NCBI RefSeq assembly: GCF_910592395.1
Contig: NC_088311.1
Span: forward strand, 8,310,501 to 8,374,500
Source of the DNA: Lineus longissimus
Taxonomy: Eukaryota > Nemertea > Pilidiophora > Heteronemertea > Lineidae
Direction: 5' to 3'
DNA: 64,000 bases
Shown here: in pieces, positions 24,301 to 37,800 of the stretch
Position numbering within the stretch: the stretch's first letter is position 1
Layout of the letters: every line of letters starts with the position of its first letter
Position numbers and translations under genes: made by a program
The notes under the pieces: model-generated
The model's input: only the letters and a program-made list of their open reading frames with translations
Databases searched by the model: none
Told to the model about the DNA's origin: nothing

Positions 24301-27300
24301 TAGTGGTTGAAGTGGGGTTTACTCGGATTCTGAAAAAGAAATACAACAAATGAAGATTTTCATCAGGATTTTGTCACACTCTTTCAGTCTTGTCAGTATC
24401 AATGACAATGTTGACTGATTCTACAGATGAAATCAATGGGGCCCACTTCCATTCTATTCTTCATTGAGCGGCTGAAGTGGCACAGGAGAGAAGAACGACG
24501 TCTGAAATAAACATCAGCACTTGTGGCATCCGTTGTCAAGAGCTGATTTCGAGTCAGACCACTTCTTTGCGAGATAAAGAGAATAACAATGTGAGATTGT
24601 GCCAGCACAAGTTCCCCAAGAGGCCTAGATTTCCTTAAACATATATCACACAGTTCTTACCTTGCAAACCAACATGAGTTTCGCCATCAGCTGCTTCATG
24701 ATTATACCAACGAAATCGACAACGCTGCCTTGTAGCAACGAAATAGTCCTCATGATGGCTGAAAGGGAAAAAATTTATCGTGATTATCATTCACACCCCT
24801 GTAACATGACCAGACAGGGGTCGCTGGTTTGATAGCGATAACATTCTATGCAATGTACGGTGCCAACAACAGTCTCGGCAAATGGAACTAAAGGCTGTAT
24901 CCATATCCCCCAGCCAGCAGATCGATTCCCCAGCGATGATAAATCCATGAATGTACCGGTACCACATATTTCCCAAAGCAAATGATCCATTACCTTTCAT
25001 GACATACTCGTTTTCTTGTGACCCTTCCTTCTCCATAGCACTGAATAGATTCTCTAATAACTTTTGGATAGAACCGAGAATCTCATCTCGACTAATTCTG
25101 CAAAAGGAAACATGGACCTAACAAAGGGTGTTACCAGAAAAACAAGATACGACGGAAGTCGTCAGAAATTTATGAGCATAGTTCTTTCCCCCTTGAGATT
25201 TGGCCTAAATGTTGCGGCCTTGGACAAATACATGCAGTCAATGTAACTAGAAATATGATCAAGTTGGCAGAACTCAAACTGAAAGACTTTGGATGATTTT
25301 TAACTTCTTTAACTTACGCTGGGCCTCCTGTGGCATTCCGAACAGTGAAGAGTCTCTCCACACAATGGGCAGCATAACTATGACAGACAATGCTGTTGGC
25401 CGTCAGATGATTTGCAAGGAGGGGTATACACTGCACTAAATCATCTTTTGTCAACTGAAGTGGAAAAAGACTTGATAAGCACATAATTCACTGGAAACTA
25501 AAGCACTGTTTTATTCACTGGTTGGTTCGAAAGAAGCCCAACAGGAAAGACTGTACATTCTCTTTAACGACAGCACTTTTGGACTGCAAAGGAACATCTA
25601 GTTTGAACGTAAAGAAATAGCCTGCCCCTTCCAATCCTGGCAGAAGCTCTAGAAAGACTTGATTATTGTTGACCGTTATGTAAGAAGATGTCTGGTGGAT
25701 TCTATCTGACTACAAGCAAAATTATACAAAAGTTGGAGAAACCCTTACTTGGTTCCTGAATGTCATCACAAACTTTATTGCGTCTGCTTTTAAAAGTGGT
25801 CTTTCATTCACTGAAACAAAACAAGTTACTTTCTATTCAAGTAAGAAATTTAACCTGTGATGCAGTCCCAGTTTTACACCGTTTGAACTCTTCCAATATA
25901 TCATTGAACACTTAGTTCTGTGACTTCCTAAGATCCTTACCCCAGGGGTATTAAACTGCGCTTTTGAACACAACATGTTTAGCAATGGCAAGCTACTGAG
26001 GACTTGGATATAGTAACTGATTCTATTCTTACCATCTGTTGCTTGAAGATCTGGGAGTATATGGGCTTTGTAAAATTCACCAATGTTGACCAAAGCACTC
26101 GTCTGTGTAATACCATGCTAAAAATGGAACGATGTGAAAATGTAGAGACAGAAACAGAAAATTGAGAGAAGTAAGCTGACATTTCTACAAACCAGGCACA
26201 GTGACCCACATTTGTCCTCATCAGTGTCGACAGCCACATCCCAGAAATTGTGCATATGGACTTAATAAACCCCTTAGTTAATTTATTACAATCAGACCAT
26301 TTTCATGACTTACCTTTTGTGTCTGGGCTTTCGCGGCAAGTGATGTTACCAAATAGATAGCAACATCCTTCTGTTTCCAGTTTTGAGTTGGATTTTGACT
26401 GTATTCCTGGAATAGGCAAATTACAGTATATATAACAGGGCCTATCAGAAAAGGAAGTTCAGGCAAGAAAGCACATACATACATTTTTGTCTGAACAAAA
26501 TAAATGTCTCAAAGTCCACAATTACATATTCCATGGAATTTTTTCATCAAGTTAAGAAAGAGAGGATGATTTTCAAACGACAGGACTTACTGCTAGCATT
26601 TGCTGCACATATTGGGTAAAAAGTTGTATGATGACCTCTTCGTGCATGCTGGACAAGGCCTTCACTAGATCACTAGCAGCTCTTCTTCTCGTGTCCACGT
26701 CTGGAAAGTTTACGTGACAGAAAAATTATAAGTAAAATGGAAACGAACTAGTGGTTAAAATGTCTATCAAATGATTGTTCCACTCATCAAAAGATCAACT
26801 TGATATTTACATAATTAATTAGGATGTGATCTATTTCTCAAAATACATGTACCAGAGTATTTTGGATCTAAACCGGGCCATGAGGTTCCATACTTCAGCA
26901 ATCAAATTCAAATTGACACATACATGATATCCAGCCTTTTCAGCACGATGTTCTTCAAGAATTTTTCAAATGCCAATCTGTTAGTTTTACTCTGCCACTT
27001 ACCTGAGCCTTCTATGTCTCTTCTTATGTATTCCTCTGGATTGTCTTCAAACAATTCCTCGTCAGACACTGTCCGAAAAAAGAAAGGATTGAAAACGTGG
27101 TGGCAAAGGACATTGGCATTATGAATTTCAGTGAGGAAGCCCCATTGATCAGCTACATGTATACTCACGTATCAAGACATGCAATTCACAGCCAAACTCT
27201 ATCCTGCCCAGATGCACCAGGTTTTGCAGGGAGACATAGCACTGACTGCCAAACTCTGGGGGACCAAGAGCAACAACAAACTTGTTTACCAAACTAAGTC

Positions 27301-30204
27301 AACATATCTAGAGACAAAGAGTATTTCCACACAATCTAACTAATTCAAAGTTATCCCTAATTACACCTTGATTTGCTAAGGAGGTAGTGGCTTGGTCCCA
27401 AAAATAGGAAATATAAGTTGTGTCTGAATGACATACCTCTGAATCGCATGTTCGGCACAATGACATTTCCACAGATGCCTGCTAAGGCTTCTGGATCAGC
27501 AAACAGCTCTTTGTTCCTTGGACGCTCAGCAACAGATGCCAAGAACTGGATTGCATTGCTGACCAGCTGTAAAAAAACATACATGCAAGTGAAAATATTT
27601 CACAATTTGATCTGGTTCAATGTATCCATGAAAGGTTCTGCCACCCAAAATATATAAGCTCGCCTGATATATTTTTCGTTGCCATATACATCATAATCTC
27701 AAAATGGCTACCTTTCAAGTCTAAGATGTGGTTAAGGTTGGTTACAATGTAGCCACAAGCTTAAAACGATAAAATGTTATGAACTGCCTTGTTGTTAGGT
27801 GTTTGGCGTTGTGGATAGGGCTCATGTCTCAGTTTCAAACTTACAAGATCGTATTTCATTTTTTCATCCGTTGTGACCAAGAGGTGCCGCACGGCTTCCA
27901 AGAACGTGGGCATGTGTTCCTGAAACTCCTCGTCATATTTTTGAGCATACAGGGCGATGTTATCACAGATTTGAGATTTCACTTGTTCCAGTAATCCAGC
28001 TTCTTCTTCGTCCTGAAAAGTAAGAATCGGTTAACCTTTACGCCCTCATGATGTGAATAGACTCTTCTTGTACATGAGCTTGAAGAGTCCATACAGGAAA
28101 ATTGGGGAGGAAAATAAACCCTATAATAAAGATAACCGGTACAAAGATTGACAACCTACCTCGGTCTTTAGTATCTTGTTGTCAGATGTGAGGAGGACAA
28201 GGAAGTTCTCCATCCAGAATTTCATGTTGTCCTCGAAAAACTCTGGTAGGTCCTGAAAGGAAGGAGACGTATATAGACCTTACTCTCAAAAGCGAGATTC
28301 CCTGGTGCTGAGTGTCAATGCCTTCTCACACACAAGGGGGTAAATGTGTAACCTAATGTGGACTTAAACCCTATGAGAAAGATCAGAAATTGAACCATAA
28401 GACTAAAATAATGATGAATGGTGACCTGGAACAACCACTTTCACAATCATTATTATCAAACTCACCTGGAAATTGAGACTGTAAAAGATTTTACAAATAA
28501 GCACAAGGGAACTGAAGACTACTTTCAGTGCATTAGCATCGCTGGCATGCTCACGAGCTAACTTCATAGTGGCCTGAAAAGGGAGATATCATCAACACTT
28601 TACAAAACAAGCAAAAACATCACATCTTTTCCAAAAACTGAACAATCTATTTCCTTCAATTTAATTCTTGCTGTTTACTCATTTAGTCTGTAGAACACAG
28701 AGCTTGAGTGCGTTGACAGTGATTGACTTAGCAATCATTATTCCATACTTCACCCCGCCAGATATCCATTCCGACAAAAATAGTACTACTGTACCTCAAA
28801 AAGCAGCTGAAGAGGTTGTGCAAAGTTGTCAAGGACAAATTTGATTTCGGTCCAGAGTGCTTGCGATTTGAATTCATGGCGATACCTGAAGAAACCGAAG
28901 TGTAAAAAATCATTTTCCACCTGTTTCAGAGCCCGAGTGACAGGAAACTGAGCCAAGACTGCCCTATAAGATGTCCTTCAAAGGGTATACTCTCTAACAA
29001 GCAGGGCAATGATAAAGAAGGAATATGGGTCAAGTATAGTTTATACTAAGAGTGGCCTTGACACAGTAGTTGTCCCAAAAAGAAAACCATAATTAACAAT
29101 ACAAGAACCCCCAGGAATAGGTCTGACTATGATATAAACCATACATTTTTTAACGTTTCTCAAATGGTCTTTGCATTCAAATTTAAAACACATCAGGAAC
29201 CAACCTTTTAAAGATCGAATGCGCTGTCCTCAAGATGCCATTGATAATGTGGAAGTCCCTGCTTGCAAAATAATTCACCATATCCTGAATAAGATTCGGC
29301 CACTTATCAGGGAAGTCTTCTCGTCCGATGATACTGATGGCATCACTGAGCTGTCGCTGTATCTGCTCCGGACTTCTTAACATCAAGTCCACAATCTGTT
29401 GCTTGATGGTGAGGCGATCTTTTTCATCAATGAGATCATCATGGTCAGGTGGCTGATGTGTAGGAAGGATTTTGTTAGCAAGAGCAAAGTTCTCTTCGTA
29501 TAGCAACTAACCATAATTTAGTTTTAGTTTAGTAAAGCCTAGAAATAGCTGTGATCCAAAAGGTGTTGTCTCTAAGTCAAAGTTGACTTTCATCTAAGGC
29601 ATCTATCTCAGACTTGTACTTGCACACTTTTCCCTTGCTTTTCCCTGGATTAAGGTATTGGAATATAACCTACCACACGCCAGTTCCTCTTGATGTAATT
29701 TTTAAATGTGATGCCTGCAGATACCCTGATCTGGGGCTCCTCTTTCTCCCTAGTGAGGAGCTCCAACAACAAGAGCGGGTAACCCTTGTTAGCTTCAACA
29801 GACTTAAGGAAATCTTCAGCTGAAATGCACAATGATTATACTTGAGGATTCCGAGCTTCAAAATTCATAAAACAATGAGATCAGACCCTGTCAAAATGAA
29901 AAATTCCCCAGCATATGGCATTATGGGACAAGATCATTGAGCTAACAATGCTTCAAACAGTTGAAAACGTTCTATTGAACTGAAGTCAAGATACTTGTGA
30001 TAACAACACTAACCAAACTAAAACTGGTACAGGTTTCTGCTAAAAAAATACACCCAGTATACATTGCAGTGTTAGGATTGGAAAATTTGGTGTGAAGTAT
30101 GAAATTGATTGTACCATACCTGGTTTCCTGACCGCTGGGTCAGGGGACATGGTTTGTCTGAGGTAATTGGACAGGGCAGTGATGTTCTGTTCACTCACTT
30201 CCAT
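21376..30204 (-). CDS. CSE1L: Exportin-2 (CAS/CSE1L), complete
   Basis: A RanGTP-dependent HEAT-repeat karyopherin that returns importin-alpha from nucleus to cytoplasm. Twenty-five exons on the minus strand: 30204-30120, 29819-29674, 29452-29205, 28885-28795, 28573-28466, 28252-28160, 28012-27845, 27566-27437, 27068-27003, 26700-26591, 26406-26314, 26117-26033, 25810-25749, 25454-25318, 25097-24994, 24758-24661, 24329-24179, 23935-23739, 23506-23409, 23103-23015, 22861-22780, 22488-22345, 22171-22074, 21966-21836, 21465-21376. Total 2,904 nt, 967 aa, against 971 in human from memory. Family landmarks include NYIKRNW in the importin-beta N-terminal domain, PEQIQRQLSDAISIIGREDF, CDNIALYAQKYDEEFQ, EEYIRRD, YLVTSLAAKAQTQK, NPSKPHFNHY, QKVSGNMEKKICAVGIT and GLFELPEDDT. 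All phases agree. The exon 3 donor is the weak GTTGGT. A 5' UTR acceptor lies at 30233. Confidence 0.97.
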
Positions 30205-31874
30205 GACTGCACAGGATCAAGGGATGAAAATGCTGAAATTAAAGGACAGGGAAAGTTAAACATCACCCAGCTCATGTCATGATAATTGATACAAAATGAA
30301 TCATCAATCAACCTTTTCGTAGAAAGGCTTAGGCCTTTTGACATGTTCTGAATCTGAGTGTGCACATTTGTTTTCGGCCCTTTGGATCAGGCTCTGATTC
30401 GTCTTTGTCAAAAAGGCCTATAAAATATATTCAACTTTCAAGGGTGGATAGCAACAGCTCTGATTCTGAATTTTGACGATGATACGCAAGACGTTCCAAA
30501 GCCTAGGCAATAATTATACCATCCGGCATTACTTGTGACTCTTGGCAGTCTTGCAATGTTACATCATTCATCATGTTCATGCATGTCATCTAAGATATAG
30601 CCTGCTGAGTGCTGTGAAACTGAAGTTCAAGTTCAATCAAGTAGTTGATACTACTCGCTTATGGAGAGTTGGTGCCTGGGTGCCCAGGGTGGCAGCATGG
30701 TAGGGTCAACTGCAAGTGACAACCCACACAACTGTCATTCACTCATTGACTGACCAACAAGGACAATCGACAGTGTAGTGCATCGCAGCGCATGCATGCA
30801 ATGCATACATACACGCACATACATTTACATGTACAATGCACTATCATCAATCATGGATCAAAGTCCAGGCGATTGAAGAGAGATTTTGTGCGTTTTGTGA
30901 TTTGAAAAAACTGATGATTCTTTGAGTGTTCGAAAAAGACATATCTCTTTAAGCCCGTGCACTTTATTTATATGTTTACGGTGTATTTACGCCAATATTT
31001 ACATAAATATCAGTTCGCCGCTTCAGAAATCAAATTTCGCAGGCCGAAATCTCCTACACTCTCTCTTCTCGCGGGAAGGTACAATAGAGAGGTTTCGCAA
31101 CGTAGAGAGGTTCCGTAACTGCAACGACCGCGATGATGCGAGTACGTCACGTAGCCCCCCCCCCCCCCCCCCCCATCAGCAAATTTAAGGGGCAGTGTTC
31201 GTACCGTTATACTAAAATGACCCCCCTTTTCAGGGGATTGCAGTTTCCTCCGTCACGCAGGATGTGTAGATGCCTGCATCCCGAAAGGAGATACGATCAC
31301 TAGGATGACCTTAGAGTATAAGCAGACTTAAGTCTGGTTACTCTACGGAATGACGAAATGGACTGCAGTGCATAGGCCTGGAAAATACCAGTACGTTGAA
31401 ATTTAAAAAAAATTAACTTCAATCCCTAACTCGATCCATACGTTTAGAATTACCAACGGTTTAATTCGCAGTTATAGACCACCACATTGTATTTCACGAT
31501 CCAGCTTAAGTATGAAATCATAGCACTACTTTGCTTGGATTAAGAATTTAAAACTCCATTTTTCGGTTTATTGGGCACGTCCAAAGTATTTCAGTTATGA
31601 CCACTTAGGCCTATGTGCTTTTTTCAATACAAACCGAAATTGGAATAAGCTTGGATGGCTCAAGCTCAAGGCTTTATTTACAATGGACCTACATTTAATA
31701 GAAAGTGAATTTCACTACAATAGCATAATTTCATAAAGTACATATTGCCTCGAGTTTGTTTTCACAAGTAATTGAGGGATATTTTCTCGTGATATTTTAT
31801 CGAGTTTAATAACTAATGCGCAGAAGAACTCAGTATCTCGACTATAAGGAATGTGAATTGGAGAAGATTGAGCC
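30205..31874. promoter_or_regulatory. Head-to-head intergenic region CSE1L / LRRC74A
   Basis: CSE1L (minus) and LRRC74A (plus) start codons are 1,670 bp apart. A minus-strand acceptor at 30233 indicates a CSE1L leader exon further right. The best promoter-like patch is 31066-31155. It has GCGGGAA (31070-31076, E2F-like), repeated 'agagaggttycg', several CpGs and TACGTCAC (31144-31151, CRE-like), and ends in a run of about 18 C. No TATA box was seen. Transcription start sites cannot be placed from sequence alone. Confidence 0.4.
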
Positions 31875-34800
31875 ATGGCTGAAACTTCAAAAGTCGCGAG
31901 TTTTCTGCGTTCGTTGCCAAGTGATGGAGGGATTCTTGTCGGAACCGAGGTAAGCTCAGAGATATTCTAGTTTTTTAAAGGAAGATATTGTGTTACCAGG
32001 TTACCATGTGAAGATATCCTCAGGCTAGCTACTATGTAAAGATATCCTTGGGTTACAGCCATATCATAATATGTGATCATCATCATGTTACTACCGTGAT
32101 GACATCTTCAGGTTACTGCCTTGTTCTGATGATATCCTCAGGTACCGATACGTGATGATAACTTGAGGTTACTGCTATGACGTGATATACTGCCATGAAA
32201 TTCTCGGTTTGGGTCTGATTATAAAAATGGTGCCCCGGACGGAGGGCGATATACTGCAATGACAACCTTTATCATGTTATTGAACGAGAGGATGCAGATT
32301 CAGCTCATAATTAACTTTTAAGTTATGACTATCATTGTTAAAACCTAATTTAAATCTTAATTTATAACTATACTGCGCAACCGGTCTGCTAGTGCTAAGC
32401 GCACCATCTCTATTACCATTAATTATCAACTCATCAATCACTAAACTTAGTATTGACCTTTTAGAATTTAGTATTGCCCAAGACGTATTATCCACATGTA
32501 AATTTGTAAGGTCTGATAAATTATATTGGACTTGATTTAAACTTTGATACATGACTGTACTCATTAATCGGCAAAAAGCCGAATAACAGTAATTCCTTTA
32601 AATTTTCATGGGTCATACAAAACTGTTATAAGAACCTTAGGCCTACATGGTTTCGTATGATATTATAGAGGGTCCCTAAGTTTGTGATTAAGCACGTCTT
32701 AATCAATCAGGCCCCGACCGGGACGCCCAGTGCACTTATCGATCTCAAAGGGAGATGACCACGCACGAATAACCTCTGATATTAGGCCGGTCAGGAATAG
32801 GGTAACTTCTGTTAAAGGAACCATATGACGAACAGCATCGGATATCAGGCATTGTCACCCGCTGAATCATGCAGTATTAAAGGATCAAGTGACAGTCATT
32901 TTATCATATTCTGTCAAGTGCTTCTGTCATAGAGGATTATATACGCACTGTCTCCCGCTGCTTGAGAGGCTGTTCGCCTTGTGTGTGAAAAAGCCATGGG
33001 AGTATCGGAATTATCATATCTGTAATACAGTCTGATGAGTTTAGAGACGAAGTTGCAAAATAATATGTGCCGCGAACCGGATTTATCCGCTAAAAATCGT
33101 GCTTTTTGAAGTTCCACATCCCTGTGTGAAAGTGCCCGTCGGAGATTCGTAGGCGAAGTTTCGTCGCTGACGGATTTTTTGACTTTATCTAAGTAAATTG
33201 AGGTTATCATGTCTGCAACGTCAAGGAAAAGCAATTGCCATTCACAAGCTTCTAGCGTTCTGGTAGGTAAAAGCTTCAAAGAATGAAAGTAACTGTCGTG
33301 GCTGGCCCTCTTTAGCTAACTTTTGATATCGTATTAAAGTTGCCCTCTGAAATAAAAACACGATAATCTGCACCGTTGTCTCCGATTGGACATCCATCAT
33401 ACCGTGCGATATGCTATCCCCGCGCAATGTGATATTTTGCCTGCAGTGGTGCGACTTGATGCGACATTATCATATATAATGTCTCTCGACCGTTTTAAAG
33501 TTTTTTTACACATCGCTGCCAAAAAGTTACGTCAGTAGTTATAATTATAACTAAAAAGTCACAGTATATCTATACATTTCATTCTGTTTAGATAAAAACG
33601 GGTGAAACGGCACATCCCATAATGGTTTCTCATAATAATGAGAGTATAAATGAGAATAAGTTCCTCGTCATGGAACAACAACCCGATATTTAACTGAGAA
33701 AATGATTTATAGTCTTTCTCTTGGGTTCGAATTGTTGTCACAGAAAATACTGATTAATTCGGATTATTAAACGCTTATATCGCATATTATGCTGTTACAC
33801 TATAAGCGAACCGAAATCTAAACATTGTCCCTTCCAGAACATTGTGATTCCTTGACAGAACATTTAAATCAAAGATGTAACGTTACAATGGATATCTAAC
33901 TGTATATTTGAGTTTGCAATTGAGTGCAAAGCTTACATCAACGATAGGCCTAAATAAATAAAACTGTTTTCATGTCTTATTAAAAGAAGCCAGGCTTGTG
34001 GTCACCAGTCGTCATTGTGCAGTGTGAAGTGAACTCATAACCGTATACCATGTAATACAGGGCCTAAATCAAATCATGGAACGACATTTAACATTTTTGG
34101 TAAGTTTCTCAGTCGATATTTTAATATTTTAATATTCTTATCTCCTTTTTCATCGCACAATGATGCTTTTTACGCCCAATTCCTATTAAACCACCGATTG
34201 ATCTTAAAAGTTCCATAAACTGGTTAGAAGGGGAAAACTTTTGAGGAAATACTGCCACTGCTCAGGATCGTTATCAGAAATTTTGACCGCGTCTCTCAGT
34301 GTCGAAATGAAAGTGGAGTTGATGCTGGTCATTTCACCCTGATATCTATTTAAAAAGACACGAACCAATGAATTACAACTCATGAACTTTGTGGCTTCTT
34401 ATATATAATAAGTTCCTTTTTCAGTTCTTCCGAGTCTACTTATATAAAAAGGATCCTATAAATCATCTGAATGACGCCAGAAAATCACAATTCCATGTTC
34501 TTTTTTTAACATACGCAGGATATGCGACAAGAGTACAGAAAGTGAGATTATGTTTCATCTACACGGAAAAAGTTATAAGAGTGCTAGACCAGGGACTGTA
34601 CGTAAAACCAGAGCAATTACGATCCACAATGCCCTTTCACTTGGTGCATATGCAGTCCCGCCGCGAGCAGTCCAGGAAATCTACTTACGATATGAAAGAA
34701 CCATTTTGTCTGAAAACTGTATGTGAAGGAAGAATAATCGTATCTATTTTTACTTATTAAGTGTATGAGGTGGTATATTGTAAGTCCATAATTGCTTACA

Positions 34801-37800
34801 TTATATTTCGATACCAATAGATGTTTCGCTTTGTATACAATGTAGCTCAGTTTTTCGAATAAGCGGACAAACCTGTACAATTTCTGTCTGAAAACAGACA
34901 GAAAACTGTATTCTGAATGAGACATTGCCTCATGTGAACCAACATCCTATAATGGGTGTCATTGCTCGCCCTCAGCTTTTACTTTCATCAATTGCACGTT
35001 GTGGCAATTCGGCGGTATATGCTGGGAGCAACTGCGGGGAAGGAGTTTAATTGGCGTATTCAAAATTGGAACTTAAGAACTGTGCGTGAACATTGGACGT
35101 ATTGACGGGAACGGGACGAATTTCATACGAATTTTACTCTTCATTCTGGTTTTTTTTGTCAGAGTGTAATATATATATAATGTCGACAACAATTTCGGTA
35201 GGTCGAATAGTCTGTGTGTCACGTCGGCTGTCACAAGCAGAGATTTCAATCAATTATTGATGTATGAAAACAAATAATTTTTGACCGATCTTGAAAAAAA
35301 GCTATTGACGGCTAACGCCATCGCAACTCGTATATGTAAACCAAGGGTTTTCGATAAAAATCATATCGAACCACGGCAGCGGTGATAGATAGTCATCGAT
35401 GAGCGCGGCCCGCTGTGGGAGATTACCCAGTTTCAATACCAGACCTCTCATGATAGTTTAAGCGGAGGCTTTGGGGCGCGTATACTTTGCCGTTAACCGG
35501 AAGTCCATAGAACGACTTCCAGTGTTGGTAGTAATAACTGCAGTAAACTCTGGAAATGCTAAATGAAGTTCGCCCATGAACGCTCGCATGGAAAGCCATT
35601 GGAAATAACCGGTAGTGTATTGCTAGAAATAATCACCAGATGAGTTATTAATTCATCATTCCAGGAGGAACTGCCGGAGGGACATGAGCAGGTCATGCTT
35701 ACGGAGAAGCCGTACCGCAACCAGAGCGGGGCGGCCAGCCGCCGTCACAGCCAATGCTCTGCTGGCGGCAATAAATCTGGAACACCGCTGAGCAACTCGC
35801 GGAAGCCGAAACGCAGCAACAGTCAAGCATCAACGACGACTTCTGCACTCACTAAGCACATCTTGGCGCGGGAGGAACAGAATCAACGCCGGGCGTCGGG
35901 TGGTCAACAGAACCGTAGTAGGCAGCCGACGCCACTTGATACTGCCATAAGGAATTTTCAGCGGACAGCAAGCGCTATGTATCGAGACAAGACGTTTTTC
36001 GAGGACAAGGACGACGATTTGGAGACAGTCTTGGACTTGACAGGTCAGGTTACTTGCGTTTGTTGTAATTTGGTCAAAATGTCTGTTTTCTAATGACATA
36101 ATCTTGCAGTTGGCCAGTGGAAATTGTTGGACATAACATGAAGCTAACAAGACCGTCATTCAAAGCCACTCAGTTTTGTGTACACTAGGAACTGAGCTGA
36201 AGGTATGGAGAAAGTTTTGAGTGTGTGCTCGTTGGACTGAATAAAGTGGGTGCCAGGATGTAAAAGTACAAGGCGGCAATTTGTCGAACTCGTGATTTTT
36301 CTTCTTCAGAGAACCGAGAGGAATGGGACAGCACGGGCCAGCGCGCCTATGAAAGAGCCTGTGAGAAATACGGGGCGGTGCCTTCGCGGCGGTTTTACAA
36401 AGGCTTAGCGGATGCCACGGATATTGACATGAGTAACTATGGGACGGGACCTCGGGGGACGATGGCGGTAGCCATCCCATTGGTGGTGAGTATCATACCA
36501 ACTTTTTAGCTTTTAATCGCCGGACTAGACACCATATTGAAGAAGAATGCGAGCTCTCTAACATGTTAAAACGAAGCCTTGGGCATAGAACGACACCCGA
36601 AGACGCCTGAGTAGGTAAAACCCAAATGGCAGGTCGAATTCAATGCTATTGTGTCCAGTTACGTTTTTTTGTTCAATGACACCATCCGCTTTGAGTACCC
36701 CAGTTTAGGATAGAAGGATGCGCCAGTCATGCAAGCCTGATGACGATGCTCACTGCGCTTCTTTCTGTTCTCTTCAGATCAACAGCAAATGTACCACATT
36801 GAACTTAGATGGCAATGACATCAACGAGGAAGGGATTATGTACCTATCTGGGGTGATGGAGGAAAACACAACAATTACGCATCTGGTAGGTCTTGATTGA
36901 ATTACTTTATACTCTTAAGAATTAAGGTTTTTGAGCTTTTAGGGTGCTTACAGCTACGTCTCTGATCGAATCTTTTCCCTTGAAATATAATTTCCGACCA
37001 AATTTAGACCAAAAGAGCCTCATCATCGATACCCAGGAGTCGAAACTATAAGATTATCAAAGCATTTGCAAATAGAACCTTCACAATAAGTAATCGATTG
37101 CGTAAGCCCACGAATTCCCATCACTAAAATCATGTTCTTTTTTCCCTGAAGAACCTTGCCAACAACAATCTGCGAAGTTTCGGCGCGAAACGACTCGGGG
37201 AGATGCTGTCGACGGCGAGACACATATCATACCTAAACCTAGCAGGTAAGGATCCTTGGTCCGTGAAGATACTGTTACTCTTTGTCCCAAAGGTTTGTGC
37301 ATTGGGAGTAAGAATTATTAATAGAGAACTGTGAATTTTGTATAATAGTTTTCGGGTGAGGAATGATGCCACCATAAGCGTCCTCACTCTTTTATGTTCC
37401 TCACACTGTCGTCTTAGTAACAGTAATTCTTTGGGTTTTCTTTCATCTACAGGAAATAACTTTACAGATCACGATGCTTCTGTCCTTACGCATTCATTAG
37501 AGGTAAATGTCAACTTTTCTTTGGCTTTCTCATTTCGATACTGAATACTCGCTTCCGGAAGCAGTAGGTTTTTACATAGTATTACGTGTACGAAGCAGGT
37601 CAAAAACAGACGGCAATGGGCGAAATGGCATTTTAAGTCGCATATTTAGCGAGTGTATGCATCTGCTGATTACTAATCCTCTCTAAAAAAGGATTCCCTT
37701 TCTGTATCTATTTAATTTCTTGCAGTTCAACGTGGGACTAAAAGAACTGCTATTAGGACATAATAAATTTGGAGGTGAAGCCGGTGAAATATTTCGAAAA

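Noticed and set aside
34389-34760. 123-codon plus-strand open frame
   Set aside because: No domain or motif and no splice context. It lies within LRRC74A intron 1 in AT-rich sequence.
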